Source: Psychrobacillus sp. INOP01
GTDB lineage: Bacteria > Bacillota > Bacilli > Bacillales_A > Planococcaceae
Reading direction: 5' to 3'
Length of the DNA stretch: 64,000 nucleotides
Assembly (NCBI RefSeq): GCF_018140925.1
Contig: NZ_CP073315.1
Coordinates: 124,001 to 188,000 of the forward strand
Part shown: positions 34,381 through 42,923 of the stretch, one piece after another
Layout: every line of letters begins with the position of its first letter
Numbering within the stretch: the stretch's first letter is position 1
Made by a program: the position numbers and the translations under genes
Notes under the pieces: model-generated
The model's input: the letters and a program-made list of their open reading frames with translations, nothing else
Told to the model about the DNA's origin: nothing
Database searches by the model: none

Positions 34381-34833
34381 TTACACTAAAAGCTTTACTA
34401 TACCCTTATTGTACTCAAATAAATAATCATTCTCTTTTTCTAATAAAACAGGTAGGTACTGAGATACCATTTCAGCAACCCCTAAGTTATTCGGGTGCAT
34501 TATCCAATCTATTTGTTTCCAATCGAGAATCCCTTCTCTTGTTTTTTGTATAGGTTCATTCCCTAATGTTGCCTCTACTTCGAATAAGTACACATATAAC
34601 CCATCTTTTTCGCCATCACTTTTATCCCATGTAATTACAGCTTTTGAGTAATATTCGTTTACTTTGATACCTGTTTCCTCAAATACTTCACGTATTGCGC
34701 CCTCGTCAGCTGATTCTCCTGCTTCATATTTACCACCAACCCCGTTCCAAACACCCATAATCGGTGGTTTTTCACGATTCAGCATTAAGATCCGGTCATT
34801 ACTTTTCAAAAAACATACATTATATTTAAACAA
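34381..34833 (-). CDS. Nudix hydrolase (MutT/8-oxo-dGTPase-like)
   Basis: 150 residues. Nudix box GGKYEAGESADEGAIREVFE followed by ETGI is complete (GX5EX7REUXEEXGU). PIMGVWNGVGGK and the C-terminal GILDWKQIDWIMHPNN place it in the MutT/YtkD-like group that hydrolyses oxidised nucleoside triphosphates. TTG start with GGAG. One of three unrelated Nudix genes in the array. Confidence 0.85.
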   Translation of the reverse strand: MFKYNVCFLKSNDRILMLNREKPPIMGVWNGVGGKYEAGESADEGAIREVFEETGIKVNEYYSKAVITWDKSDGEKDGLYVYLFEVEATLGNEPIQKTREGILDWKQIDWIMHPNNLGVAEMVSQYLPVLLEKENDYLFEYNKGIVKLLV

Positions 34834-35006
34834 TAAATCATCTCCACAATTAAATTATTATACTTCAACTAATTTGTAACCTAACCATCTTATTTTTTGT
34901 TTTTATAACATCAAATAAATAAACTAAAAGACTAATTATTACTGAAAGTTGTAGTCTTGAACTTATTCCAACCAGCATAACTAATCCAACGTTTGTTTTC
35001 TATTGC

Positions 35007-35192
35007 TCATTTCCCACTTTTTCCATTTAGCGTAATCGTGGCTAATTGCACCCCAAAAAAAGTTAAAAAGAAAATGAATATTATTAGATTCTCATTTATA
35101 GTCAAATCGCCATATCGATATACAACATAATATGAAAGAACAGCAATGGATAAAGACCATAGGCCACGAAAGATCTTTCTTCTATAACTCAA
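35007..35192 (-). CDS. Small membrane protein (61 aa)
   Basis: Two hydrophobic segments (RGLWSLSIAVLSYYVVY and NLIIFIFFLTFFGVQLATI) with a basic N-terminus. The TTG start overlaps the TGA stop of the preceding 40-codon frame (TTGA), indicating translational coupling. Family not recognised. Confidence 0.55.
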   Translation of the reverse strand: MSYRRKIFRGLWSLSIAVLSYYVVYRYGDLTINENLIIFIFFLTFFGVQLATITLNGKSGK

Positions 35193-35311
35193 CTTAAAAA
35201 AACTAATTCAAATCCTTTATCCACCTTTTCTTCGTCTTTAAAAATAACGGAACAAAATATGGATACAATCATGACAACAATCAATACAATAATGAAATAG
35301 AAAAATGACAT
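35189..35311 (-). CDS. Small membrane protein (40 aa)
   Basis: MSFFYFIIVLIVVMIVSIFC, then SVIFKDEEKVDKGFELVFLS: one membrane helix and a short charged tail. GGGGTG stands upstream of the ATG at 35311. Its stop overlaps the start of the 61-residue membrane protein, so the two form a compact pair. Unrecognised; a small membrane complex or a toxin/immunity-like pair are both possible. Confidence 0.55.
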   Translation of the reverse strand: MSFFYFIIVLIVVMIVSIFCSVIFKDEEKVDKGFELVFLS

Positions 35312-35404
35312 TCTTACACCCCTATACATTTTTAAATCATGAATAAATTATAGTACTAATAACTTCGACAAGAAACTATCTTATACTGTTTTATACTAAA
35401 TACT

Positions 35405-35490
35405 CTTATTGAACTAACCTGCTGCGTTAGTTCAATAAGAAAAAATGCTTTACTCCTTCTTGAAGTAAAGCACCTGTTAGTTGGACAAGA
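35405..35490 (-). repeat. Array element R4, type 1 (complete)
   Basis: Left site CTTATTGAACTAA / TTAGTTCAATAAG is a perfect 13-bp stem; the centre GCTTTACT/AGTAAAGC with T-run on the minus strand is a terminator; the right site ends CACCTGTTAGTT. It ends 7 bases before the next minus-strand stop codon. Confidence 0.88.
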
Positions 35491-35496
35491 ATAGAG

Positions 35497-35916
35497 CTAA
35501 CGCCACCATTCTTTAACTGTCTTTTTATATGATTTCTCATTTTCATCTATTATTTCAACTAGACAATCATAAGTTTCTAATTCATTACCTGAAGTACCAA
35601 TGTGAGTTTTTTCTAAGTTAAAAACTATAGTCACTTTTGCAGATTTAACATTATCTAATGGAATATTCTCACCTTTTAAATGACTTTCAAAGTCCTTTAA
35701 TAAATCATTTAAAGAGCCCTTTATGACAGGTATTTCAAAAGCTTCAGGTTTGATACTTCTATCCAAAATATCTATAACAATACTCTCCATATTTTTCTCT
35801 TTTGCAATATTATGTAAATGTTCAATAACATATCCGTCATCTCGATAATTCATTAAACTTAAAAAGCTATGAACAGTGTTATGTCCTATACTTTTTAACA
35901 ATTTTAACTTAGCCAT
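35497..35916 (-). CDS. Hypothetical protein (139 aa)
   Basis: Soluble, no signal peptide. N-terminal KLLKSIGHNTVHSFLSLMNY, central GSLNDLLKDFESHLKGENI, and a beta-rich end (AKVTIVFNLEKTHIGTSG, YDCLVEIIDENEKSYKKTVKEWW). No family recognised. GAAGGTG precedes the ATG. It occupies its own cassette-like interval between R4 and R5. Confidence 0.7.
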   Translation of the reverse strand: MAKLKLLKSIGHNTVHSFLSLMNYRDDGYVIEHLHNIAKEKNMESIVIDILDRSIKPEAFEIPVIKGSLNDLLKDFESHLKGENIPLDNVKSAKVTIVFNLEKTHIGTSGNELETYDCLVEIIDENEKSYKKTVKEWWR

Positions 35917-35950
35917 TTTAGCACCTTCTAATTTTCTTTAATCTTACCAT

Positions 35951-36020
35951 TCTTATTGAACTAACTTGTTTCGTTAGTTTAAGTGTAACATTTCACAATA
36001 TATAGCCGAGATTTAATTGG
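35951..36020 (-). repeat. Array element R5, type 2 left part
   Basis: Left site with TTGTTTC spacer (AACTAAC-N7-GTTAGTT), then AAGTGTAACATTTCACAATA and a diverged GCCGAGATTTAATTGGGC; the right site is absent. Confidence 0.72.
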
Positions 36021-36052
36021 GCATACTAGCGACTTACATGATACTTTTTAGC

Positions 36053-36195
36053 TCATAAAAGGTATTATTCTACTTCAAATAAGAAAAAGGTTAGTGGGAG
36101 AAGGAATTATAGAAATCCAACGAGAATATGTTAATAAACCAATTATTAAAATAAAGTTAAAAGAAAAATTTGATAAAGTGTGGTGTAATTATTGA
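36053..36195 (+). pseudogene. C-terminal remnant of a possible winged-helix protein
   Basis: An open stretch without a start codon reads LIKGIILLQIRKRLVGEGII, then EIQREYVNKPIIKIKLKEKF and DKVWCNY. The pattern (helix, then GEGIIEIQRE wing) looks like the end of a winged-helix regulator. Its TGA overlaps the TTG start of the hydrolase (TTGA), as in an operon whose first gene has lost its 5' part. Confidence 0.45.
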
Positions 36196-36956
36196 AAATA
36201 GAGAAATATGAAATGAAAACATCAAAAGGGAAGTTACAATATAATATTAGTGGAAATGGTAAACCAAATATAGTTTTAATCAATGGTGGGGCAGGTCCTA
36301 TCGAAGGTTGGATGAAAATACTACCAGAAATTTCGGAATCTTCCACCGTATTTTCTTATAATCGTTTTGGAGTTGGTGGCAGTGATAAACCAAACGAATC
36401 ACAAGACGGTACAACAATAGTAAAAACTCTTCATGAAGCACTTACTATAGCGGGGATTGAACCTCCATTATTATTAGTTGGACATTCACTAGGTGGATTA
36501 TATGTAAATTTGTTTGCTCGACTTTATCCGAACGAGGTAGCTGGAATAGTTTTTTTAGAATCTAGCCATCCAAAAGATTTAAGCCTAAATGAATACCAAG
36601 GTAATACAGTAAAAACTATAAATAAATTGTTCAAAATGTTTGATTCGTTGTCTTCACATAAACAATTTGATGAAGTTAATCATGTGAAAGATACTGTGAA
36701 TCAAATACAACAAGTAAATATTTTTCCTGATATACCTGTATTTGTTGTTACAGGTGGAAAGGAAAATCGAATGATGCCAGAGCAAGTTCGAACAAAACGA
36801 GTAGAGAATCAATTGGAATATCTTTCATTGTCTAAAAATAGCAAACATATTGTTGCTGAAAAAAGCGGACATTTTCCTCAATTAACAGAGCCTATAGTCG
36901 TCATAAATACTATCAAAGATTGTGTAAAACTAATTAAATCAAAGGATAATCAATAA
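36192..36956 (+). CDS. Alpha/beta hydrolase
   Basis: 254 residues. Oxyanion/HG region INGGAGPIEGW, nucleophile elbow GHSLGG, acid in PVFVVTGGKENR and the catalytic histidine in EKSGHFPQLTEP. A typical alpha/beta hydrolase fold enzyme, substrate unknown. TTG start overlapping the preceding remnant stop codon. One of two plus-strand genes inside the array, thus inverted relative to the flanking repeat elements. The 250 bases after it show nothing but R6. Confidence 0.82.
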   Translation: MKIEKYEMKTSKGKLQYNISGNGKPNIVLINGGAGPIEGWMKILPEISESSTVFSYNRFGVGGSDKPNESQDGTTIVKTLHEALTIAGIEPPLLLVGHSLGGLYVNLFARLYPNEVAGIVFLESSHPKDLSLNEYQGNTVKTINKLFKMFDSLSSHKQFDEVNHVKDTVNQIQQVNIFPDIPVFVVTGGKENRMMPEQVRTKRVENQLEYLSLSKNSKHIVAEKSGHFPQLTEPIVVINTIKDCVKLIKSKDNQ

Positions 36957-37207
36957 TTTTGATGATTAAAATGGAAGAAACAAAGCGAAACAAGAAATGC
37001 TACAGAGATAGCAATGAATAGAACTAGCTAGTTGCTATGGTTTATCTTCTGCTAGTATTTCAATTACTTCATATTTTGCTGTGTAATAAAGAGCCTAAAG
37101 ATATGTAATCTAGTATAAATCATTTGGATTCCATTCCTTTCTTTCTTATCTTACAATTTTTTTTAATACACTTTAAATGTTCAAATGCGACATAAAACTC
37201 CACTTCT

Positions 37208-37290
37208 CTTATTCAACTAAACTGCTGCTTTAGTTAAGAAGAAAAAAGCCTTACTTCTTCTCGAAGTAAGGCACCCGTTAGTTGAATAAG
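37208..37290 (-). repeat. Array element R6, type 1 (complete)
   Basis: Left site ATTCAACTAA ... TTTAGTT, terminator core GCCTTACTTC/GAAGTAAGGC with six T on the minus strand, right site CACCCGTTAGTTGAATAAG. Ends 27 bases before the DUF4179 stop codon. Confidence 0.88.
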
Positions 37291-37316
37291 ACCTTCATAA
37301 TTGGTATTAACTCTAT

Positions 37317-38327
37317 TTACGGGATCGTTATTTTAAAGGGCTTCAACTTATGTTCCTTCCATTCTATATGACCATCTCCCCTTTGAATATCAAATTTAGC
37401 ATAAGGGGTGATTGTCAATTCAGTCACATCATTTTCGAGCGGTTCAAATAATTGCTTACCGTACTTCCAACTAATCTCCTTTAACCTTTTGTTAGAAGAG
37501 TCTACCACCTCAAATTCGAGGTTAACCTCTCTTCCATAATTTTCTTCCTTATACTGGGCATCATACGAAATTAGAAAGCCGGGAGTGCCCCACTTAATAT
37601 CATGTATCTCATAATTCAAGTTGTCTATTTGTTGAAATTTTGCAATATCGATCTTATTTTCATACTGTGCTTTAACTACTTCCTTCGTAAACTCAAATAA
37701 CTCCCCTTGCTTACCTTCAAAAGTCATACCCAATTCAAGTGTATCAGGGTTAAAAGTATAGTAATTAATTTTTAAAATGCCTGTCCAATTTGTCGGTGAA
37801 GTTTCATCCGTTGTAAGTCCATAATTCGATAAAGGCATTCCACCTTTATAATTATGATCAATGTTAAAATAATCAGACGCTATCGGTTTTTCAGAATCGA
37901 CGGAAAAGCTGGCTGTTACCCGTGCATCATCGTAATAGATTTCCCCGAGCGTTATCGTAATCCCGTTGATTGTTTTAGATTCCCCGTAAAACTCACTCAA
38001 CCCTGCTTCCGAAACATTTTTCAATCCGATATCGCCTAAGTTCTTATATATTTGTCCAATTAATGGTATAGAAGAGACCACCTGTGCCATAGCTGGAGAC
38101 ACCGTCGCAGAAGCGACTAACAATCCAAAAACCAAAACTGCTGCCCCGATGCCATAACCCCATTTTTTTCGAGTTGATTGTTTTCTCATCTGATGTGACT
38201 GCTTCTTGTATATTGATTGCTTTAATCTTGCCTTTACTCTTGCCTTTTCGACTTCGCTTACTTCCATCTCTTTAAAATCTTCATCATCCAGCTTGAGATT
38301 ATTAAAATGCTCAAAGATATCTTTCAT
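37317..38327 (-). CDS. DUF4179-type anti-sigma factor
   Basis: 336 residues. An N-terminal cytoplasmic part (about 1-55) with many basic residues, one membrane helix (WGYGIGAAVLVFGLLVASATV) followed by SPAMAQVVSSIPLIGQIY, the DUF4179 signature, and a large extracytoplasmic beta domain. It overlaps the upstream sigma factor gene by ATGA, so it should bind and hold that sigma factor at the membrane until an envelope signal arrives. GGGGGGA stands before the ATG. Confidence 0.85.
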   Translation of the reverse strand: MKDIFEHFNNLKLDDEDFKEMEVSEVEKARVKARLKQSIYKKQSHQMRKQSTRKKWGYGIGAAVLVFGLLVASATVSPAMAQVVSSIPLIGQIYKNLGDIGLKNVSEAGLSEFYGESKTINGITITLGEIYYDDARVTASFSVDSEKPIASDYFNIDHNYKGGMPLSNYGLTTDETSPTNWTGILKINYYTFNPDTLELGMTFEGKQGELFEFTKEVVKAQYENKIDIAKFQQIDNLNYEIHDIKWGTPGFLISYDAQYKEENYGREVNLEFEVVDSSNKRLKEISWKYGKQLFEPLENDVTELTITPYAKFDIQRGDGHIEWKEHKLKPFKITIP

Positions 38328-38899
38328 GCAAAAGTCCCCCCTAAGTTATTATTAGTTCGTTGTTGTTTTAGTCTTTTCTTTCCACGGTAAATGCGATTAT
38401 CGACTGCGGCTTTTGTTAAACCAATATTTTTTGCAATTTCATCACTTGTCATGTCCAAGAAAAATTTCATCATAAAAATATCTCGGTCAATCACTTCAAA
38501 CCCACACATTAACTTTAATAATTCATTTTTATTTTCAGTAACAAGAACTTCGTTTTCTATAGAAGGACTACTACCTACATCTAAATCATTCGTACCAACA
38601 ATTTCAACTTCACCACGTTTGTTTGCTTTCCGATAGGTATCAATTGCTTTAAATTTTGTGACCACACAGAGCCATTTTCGAAAATCATCAGTGTCCCCTT
38701 CAAACTGATTTGCGTGATGCCAAATAGTTAAAAAAACATCATTTATACATTCATCAACTAGACCAGGGTTTCCTAATGGTGACAATACTTTATAGGTAAT
38801 ACCCTTAACTAACGGTAAATATTTATCAACTGCATATTCTAAAGCATCTTCTTTTTGACGTTTAAGCCGTTTTATAAAATTATGATCGGTAGTTCTCAT
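38324..38899 (-). CDS. ECF-type RNA polymerase sigma factor
   Basis: About 191 residues. Region 2 has ALEYAVDKYLPLVKGITYKV and DECINDVFLTIW, FRKWLCVVTKFKAIDTYRK; region 4 has IDRDIFMMKFFLDMTSDEIA then KNIGLTKAAVDNRIYRGKKR. AAGGAG precedes the ATG at 38899. Four-base overlap with the anti-sigma gene. It probably directs its own operon, but I cannot identify the ECF promoter with confidence. Confidence 0.87.
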   Translation of the reverse strand: MRTTDHNFIKRLKRQKEDALEYAVDKYLPLVKGITYKVLSPLGNPGLVDECINDVFLTIWHHANQFEGDTDDFRKWLCVVTKFKAIDTYRKANKRGEVEIVGTNDLDVGSSPSIENEVLVTENKNELLKLMCGFEVIDRDIFMMKFFLDMTSDEIAKNIGLTKAAVDNRIYRGKKRLKQQRTNNNLGGTFA

Positions 38900-39114
38900 A
38901 AGATTTGTCTCCTTACTTTTTGTAAAATCCCTCACACTATATACAACGAAATAAATACACTTTTTTTCTCACATTTAATAAAATTTGATTTTAAAAAAAT
39001 TATAAAGCCGAAATACCTTTCCCTTTGTTTCTTAAACTACAAAAAAAACCTGCCAAAGACAGGTCTTTTCGGTTTCAAAAACATTAAATTATATTGGATT
39101 TCATTAGAAAATTC

Positions 39115-39200
39115 TTATTCAACTAACCTGCTTCGTTAGTTCAATAAGAAAAAAGGCTTTCTCCTTCTTAAAGTAAAGCACCCGTTAGTGAAAAAGAATT
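39115..39200 (-). repeat. Array element R7, type 1 (complete)
   Basis: Left site with CTGCTTC spacer, core GGCTTTCTCC...AAAGTAAAGC and right site CACCCGTTAGT. Ends about 10 bases before the lipoprotein stop codon. Confidence 0.85.
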
Positions 39201-39209
39201 ACTTTACTT

Positions 39210-39650
39210 CTAGAACAAATGCATAAAAGCATCTCCATGAGATAAGTTCTCTTCCTTATCATCCTTCCACCATACGCCATAAGAATAATAATAAACTCCT
39301 TTTCGAGTAGGTGCGGAAAAGCTATTTTCTTCAATCAAGACTTCATTTTCATTACTTTCACTAACCTGCATAAGATGAAATTCATTTGGTTTTGGTTCAT
39401 ATTCCATTAAAAAAGATATTTTCTCTCCTGGGTTCACTTTGATAGGTACTTTCCCCTTCAAGAGTTCAACAGGTCCAGCAGTATCAACACATCCATCATC
39501 CCAACAATAAGTACCTAGCTTTGTTTCATAGTTTTCATTTCCAATATTTATATTGACTTCTGGTGGTTCTTCACCTGATAATCCATCTTTTGAACACCCC
39601 GTTATAGTAAAACTAATAAGAACTAATAATATAAATAGACAATTTTTCAT
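39210..39650 (-). CDS. Hypothetical lipoprotein
   Basis: 146 residues with signal peptide and lipobox ITGCSK (Cys19). Two further cysteines (TYCWDDGC) may form a disulfide outside the membrane. The rest is beta-rich with GEKISFLMEYEPKPNEFHLM and a YYYSYGVWWKD end. No family recognised. GGGGGAAGG precedes the ATG. Confidence 0.7.
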   Translation of the reverse strand: MKNCLFILLVLISFTITGCSKDGLSGEEPPEVNINIGNENYETKLGTYCWDDGCVDTAGPVELLKGKVPIKVNPGEKISFLMEYEPKPNEFHLMQVSESNENEVLIEENSFSAPTRKGVYYYSYGVWWKDDKEENLSHGDAFMHLF

Positions 39651-39767
39651 AAACCTTCCCCCTTTAAAGGTATAGACGTTAGATTAACCCTACTGTTACA
39701 CTTACTTATTAGTTTTTGTTCAATAATTTACATATATTAACTTATTCACCATAATCGCAAAAAAACC

Positions 39768-39866
39768 TTCTTCTTCAACTAAACTGCCGCGTTAGTTGAA
39801 GAAGAAAAAGCCACCCCTACAGGCAGCCACTTGTATAACTAAAGCACCCGTTAGTTGAAGAAGAAA
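39768..39866 (-). repeat. Array element R8, type 1b (complete)
   Basis: Outer ends TTCTTCTTCAACTAA and TTAGTTGAAGAAGAA are exact inverted copies. Left spacer CTGCCGC, centre GCCACCCCTACAGGCAGC, right site AACTAAAGCACCCGTTAGTT. Confidence 0.88.
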
Positions 39867-39874
39867 CGTGAAGC

Positions 39875-39906
39875 TTATTCAACAATCGCGCCATTTAATT
39901 GAATAA
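39875..39906. repeat. Short inverted repeat (IR-B), copy 2
   Basis: TTATTCAACAATCGCGCC then ATTTAATTGAATAA. It lies 8 bases beyond R8, the same arrangement as copy 3 beside R21. Confidence 0.65.
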
Positions 39907-39939
39907 CTAAAGTCTGACCTCACTCATAATATTACTTAA

Positions 39940-39990
39940 TTATTCTTCAACTAACGCCCTCTTTAGTGTAAGTACATCTTTTCACATTTA
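39940..39990 (-). repeat. Array element R9, degenerate type 2 left part
   Basis: TTCTTCAACTAACGCCCTC then TTTAGTGTAAGTACATC and TTTTCACA; resembles the start of type 2 copies. The remainder up to 40150 shows no gene. Confidence 0.5.
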
Positions 39991-40161
39991 ATCTAAATCA
40001 AACTCAAAATTAAAACCTGCAAGTTTAGCTTATCAAATACGTTTCATGAAGTCCTTTTTCGTTTGACGCATGAAACTGGTCATATTTTAAAGAATCCAGT
40101 TGTAACAATATAATATGTCTTCTAGTTTGAAACCCTCTTTTTAACTTTAGTAATGAAAATA

Positions 40162-40206
40162 AGCCGATATTATGCAACTCTGTAAAAAAGCTGCTTAATA
40201 TCGGCT
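40162..40206 (-). terminator. Terminator of the DUF2975 operon copy B
   Basis: AGCCGATATTA / TAATATCGGCT perfect 11-bp stem with an inner GCA/TGC; lies about 57 bases after the stop codon at 40263. Confidence 0.65.
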
Positions 40207-40262
40207 CTAGGGATTTTATACGTTATAGAAGATTAGCCTTTCGTTACATTAACAGAGCCTCT

Positions 40263-41510
40263 CTAATTAAAAATTATAGGAAAAGTAAATATAACGAAAG
40301 CTGCCCAAATTCCGTAGACCGGCAAATACTTAGTAACTGCATCTTGGATAGTTGAAGGTCCGGATTTATTTTGTAGAAAACGCATATAGGAGAGCATAAT
40401 CCAAATTAGATTTGCCCAGATAAGTATGTTTACTCCTAAAACAGCAATTCTATTAGGCGTAATCCCATAAGAAGAAAGTCTGAACACGATGGCTGACAAA
40501 GCCACACTGTCAATGATAAGCGCAAGAACAATTAAGGCAAAATTTATATAATCTGAAATGTTCTTTTTCTCGTCTGAGTCGCTCTCGATAATGGAAAATA
40601 TGGTAACGGCCAATACACCAAGGAGTATTCCGTTGAAGGCTATCAGGAAATTGCGGTCCAAGAATGGATTTTTTCCGACCCATATAACCGTAATAAGATA
40701 GACCAACAATGTGACCAGGACAAGAGGACTAAAAATTTTAGCTATATATGGTGTAATATTCTTAGCAAGTTTAAGATTCATTGATACCAGGTATGCGGCC
40801 ACAATGGCAAGAGCGGCAGCACCAAATAAAACGACATTACTAAAATAGAAGTCTTCTATATCCAGGCCAACAAAGCTAAATAACTGCATGGTTAATGCTG
40901 CTAGTATCATTCCGCTAACTGCCATGCTAGCATAGAGAATACAATATTCCAAATTAAATTTAATATAGGCTAATCTTGTACTGCCTTTTGAATATTCATT
41001 TCCTGTAAATGCAAGCCCTACCAATACCCATAAGAATATGGGAAGGTGTAAATAAGCAAGGATAATACTGTCTTTATAATTTAATGGCAGCATGTTAAGA
41101 TAAATCCCGGAAATTAGGAACAACGCTGCTATGGAATAAATAACACTTTTTTTCGGAGTATTATTGTAAACAAAATAGGCAGCAATAAAGGGAATTATAC
41201 CAAAAACCAGATTAATTGGAGCAATTGCTTCCTGTTCGACAAAATGGAAAATGATCCTGGTGCTTATCCCGGCCAGAATGGCTAAAATGCCCATGAATAA
41301 GAAACCTTTTTGAAGCAAGGAAGATTTTTCTGTATTTGCCGTCTCCCTGAAATGCAATCTTTCATACCAAACACCAAGAACCTGAGAATCAGGATTTTGT
41401 TCCCATGCGTGTGAGAATGACTTTTTAAAAGCTTTCGGGTCTTTTCTATACATTCTCTCCAGCTCACTAGGGTTTGCAATATTTTCAATAATCAAATTGT
41501 TAATGTCCAT
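40263..41510 (-). CDS. Multi-pass membrane protein, possibly DUF4153-like
   Basis: 415 residues. A cytoplasmic N-terminus of about 70 residues (ELERMYRKDPKAFKKSFSHA, SQVLGVWYERLHF) is followed by about 11-12 membrane helices. I recognise the layout of DUF4153-type proteins but am unsure. GAGGAGG precedes the ATG. It is the third gene of the operon DUF2975-XRE-this gene; the first copy of that operon at 16 kb lacks it. The regulator presumably controls it. Confidence 0.65.
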   Translation of the reverse strand: MDINNLIIENIANPSELERMYRKDPKAFKKSFSHAWEQNPDSQVLGVWYERLHFRETANTEKSSLLQKGFLFMGILAILAGISTRIIFHFVEQEAIAPINLVFGIIPFIAAYFVYNNTPKKSVIYSIAALFLISGIYLNMLPLNYKDSIILAYLHLPIFLWVLVGLAFTGNEYSKGSTRLAYIKFNLEYCILYASMAVSGMILAALTMQLFSFVGLDIEDFYFSNVVLFGAAALAIVAAYLVSMNLKLAKNITPYIAKIFSPLVLVTLLVYLITVIWVGKNPFLDRNFLIAFNGILLGVLAVTIFSIIESDSDEKKNISDYINFALIVLALIIDSVALSAIVFRLSSYGITPNRIAVLGVNILIWANLIWIMLSYMRFLQNKSGPSTIQDAVTKYLPVYGIWAAFVIFTFPIIFN

Positions 41511-41559
41511 AAGTTATACCTCCTCTAATAATTGTTATATTAAGTTTCCTCCACAATGT

Positions 41560-41775
41560 TTAACTGTCCTCGTCACTTTTGTATTCTAAAATATCTCCAG
41601 GCTGACATTCTAGAGCCTTACAAGTTGCCTCTAAAGTGGATAAGCGAATCGCTTTTGCTTTTCCATTTTTCAATATAGAAAGGTTCGCCATTGTTATTCC
41701 AACCTGCTCCGAAAGTTCTGTTACGCTCATTTTCCTTTTTGCTAACATCACATCAATATTGATTATTATTGCCAT
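41560..41775 (-). CDS. YozG-like XRE-family regulator (copy B)
   Basis: 71 residues, differing from copy A at about six positions (for example Q for R in LSEQVGIT, E for A in LSTLEATCKAL). The recognition helix ITMANLSILKNGKAKAIRLS is identical, so both copies should bind the same operator. GAGGTG overlaps the stop codon of the preceding DUF2975 gene. Confidence 0.88.
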   Translation of the reverse strand: MAIIINIDVMLAKRKMSVTELSEQVGITMANLSILKNGKAKAIRLSTLEATCKALECQPGDILEYKSDEDS

Positions 41776-41786
41776 TGTTATTCACC

Positions 41787-42269
41787 TCAGACCGTTAAAT
41801 CATTTTCTGATTTGATATTAATTGCTTCTTGTAAAAGTTTTTGGAGAACAGCCGCAAAGACTGTGATAACCACCGAAGCAAAAGGAACAACCAATCCGAC
41901 AAAGATAACTCCTGGTGCGTCGTCTACTTCCGCAAAGATATAGAAGAGCGGCCAAACTAGCACATGCAAAATAATGATTGTGATGGCACAGTATTTGATT
42001 TTCTTTAAAGCTTTTACAGATAAATCGGAGAAAGCTTTATTTTTATCAATATAGCGTAAGAGTTTGAAAGCCTGATACAAAGCAAAGTAAAAAGGTATCG
42101 CCGATGCATCAAAAGCGATGATAACGAGATATTTTATAAAAGCAAACTCTGGAAGCAATTTTGCTGCAAGATTCGCCATCTCAGGCACCAAAAAGATGCA
42201 CAGAGCAAGAACTGGAACTCCTAAAAGAATAACAGCTACTTTTAAAAACAACGTTGTTACTTTTTCCAT
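41787..42269 (-). CDS. DUF2975 (YoaS-like) membrane protein (copy B)
   Basis: 160 residues, four membrane helices, close to copy A (16477-16959): FYFALYQAFKLLRYIDKNKAFS and the C-terminal LQKLLQEAINIKSENDLTV are nearly unchanged, while helices 1, 2 and 4 differ more. The start at 42269 again follows GAGGTG. Homology to copy A continues through the upstream region to a shared hairpin near 42391-42420, so a whole operon with its promoter was duplicated. Confidence 0.88.
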   Translation of the reverse strand: MEKVTTLFLKVAVILLGVPVLALCIFLVPEMANLAAKLLPEFAFIKYLVIIAFDASAIPFYFALYQAFKLLRYIDKNKAFSDLSVKALKKIKYCAITIIILHVLVWPLFYIFAEVDDAPGVIFVGLVVPFASVVITVFAAVLQKLLQEAINIKSENDLTV

Positions 42270-42390
42270 AAAAAGCACCTCACTTATTTATTCTTATTTT
42301 GATTTTAAACTATTTTTTATCGATTTACAATAAATTTTTATTAATTTGGATAATATTTTTATTGCAGGTTTTTGTTTTAAGCAAAAATAA

Positions 42391-42420
42391 AAAGCATTCT
42401 TCATTCAAAGAAATGCTCTA
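42391..42420. terminator. Hairpin upstream of copy B, counterpart of 17089-17119
   Basis: AAGCATTCTT ... AAGAAATGCTCT; related in sequence and position to the hairpin upstream of copy A. Marks the edge of the duplicated block. Confidence 0.6.
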
Positions 42421-42447
42421 TAACTTTAAACCATTAAATTTATAACT

Positions 42448-42510
42448 TGTACAACTAACCTGCTGCGTTAGTTCAATAAGAAGGCTCCTTTACAGGCAGG
42501 TATTGTATAT
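42448..42510 (-). repeat. Array element R10, left part
   Basis: AACTAACCTGCTGC plus GTTAGTTCAATAAG, then CCTTTACAGGCAGG; the right site is missing. Up to 42776 I see only a short hydrophobic minus-strand stretch (IIAPIISHVLADLGIILVFI) that could be a transporter scrap. Confidence 0.72.
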
Positions 42511-42776
42511 CCGTTTTTCAACGAAGGGTGTTTTTATTTGTTTCAATTTCTTAGGTCAGTGCGGAATAACAGGCAGGGATTATTTGATTAAAGTATTAAA
42601 TTGATGAATACAAGTATGATACCTAAATCTGCAAGTACATGGCTAATAATTGGAGCAATAATTGATTTTAATTTAATTCATCCGTCCATAATCATTATAA
42701 TTCTTTTTAACTAAATGAGTTGCACCCTCATAGGACAAGCTTTAACTACTGTTGATCACTTCCTATTCATTATAGC

Positions 42777-42908
42777 CTTCTTCAACTAGCCTGCCCCGTT
42801 AGTTTAAGTGTAAAATTTCACAATGGTTCGCCGAAATCTACTTGATGTTTTTGCATAAAAATTGAACATCGAAGTGATGGTCATGTTTAACTACAGCATC
42901 CGTGAGTT
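42777..42908 (-). repeat. Array element R11, type 2 (complete)
   Basis: Left site with CTGCCCC spacer, then AAGTGTAAAATTTCACAATG, GCCGAAATCTACTTGATG, hairpin GAACATC/GATGGTC, and a diverged right site TTAACTACAGCATCCGTGAG. Ends 16 bases before the next stop codon. Confidence 0.8.
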
Positions 42909-42923
42909 ATAATAACTCCCTCA

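Noticed and set aside
42601-42711. Plus-strand 36-codon hydrophobic frame
   Set aside because: No ribosome binding site. The opposite strand in the same place resembles a scrap of a transporter C-terminus, but too short to call.
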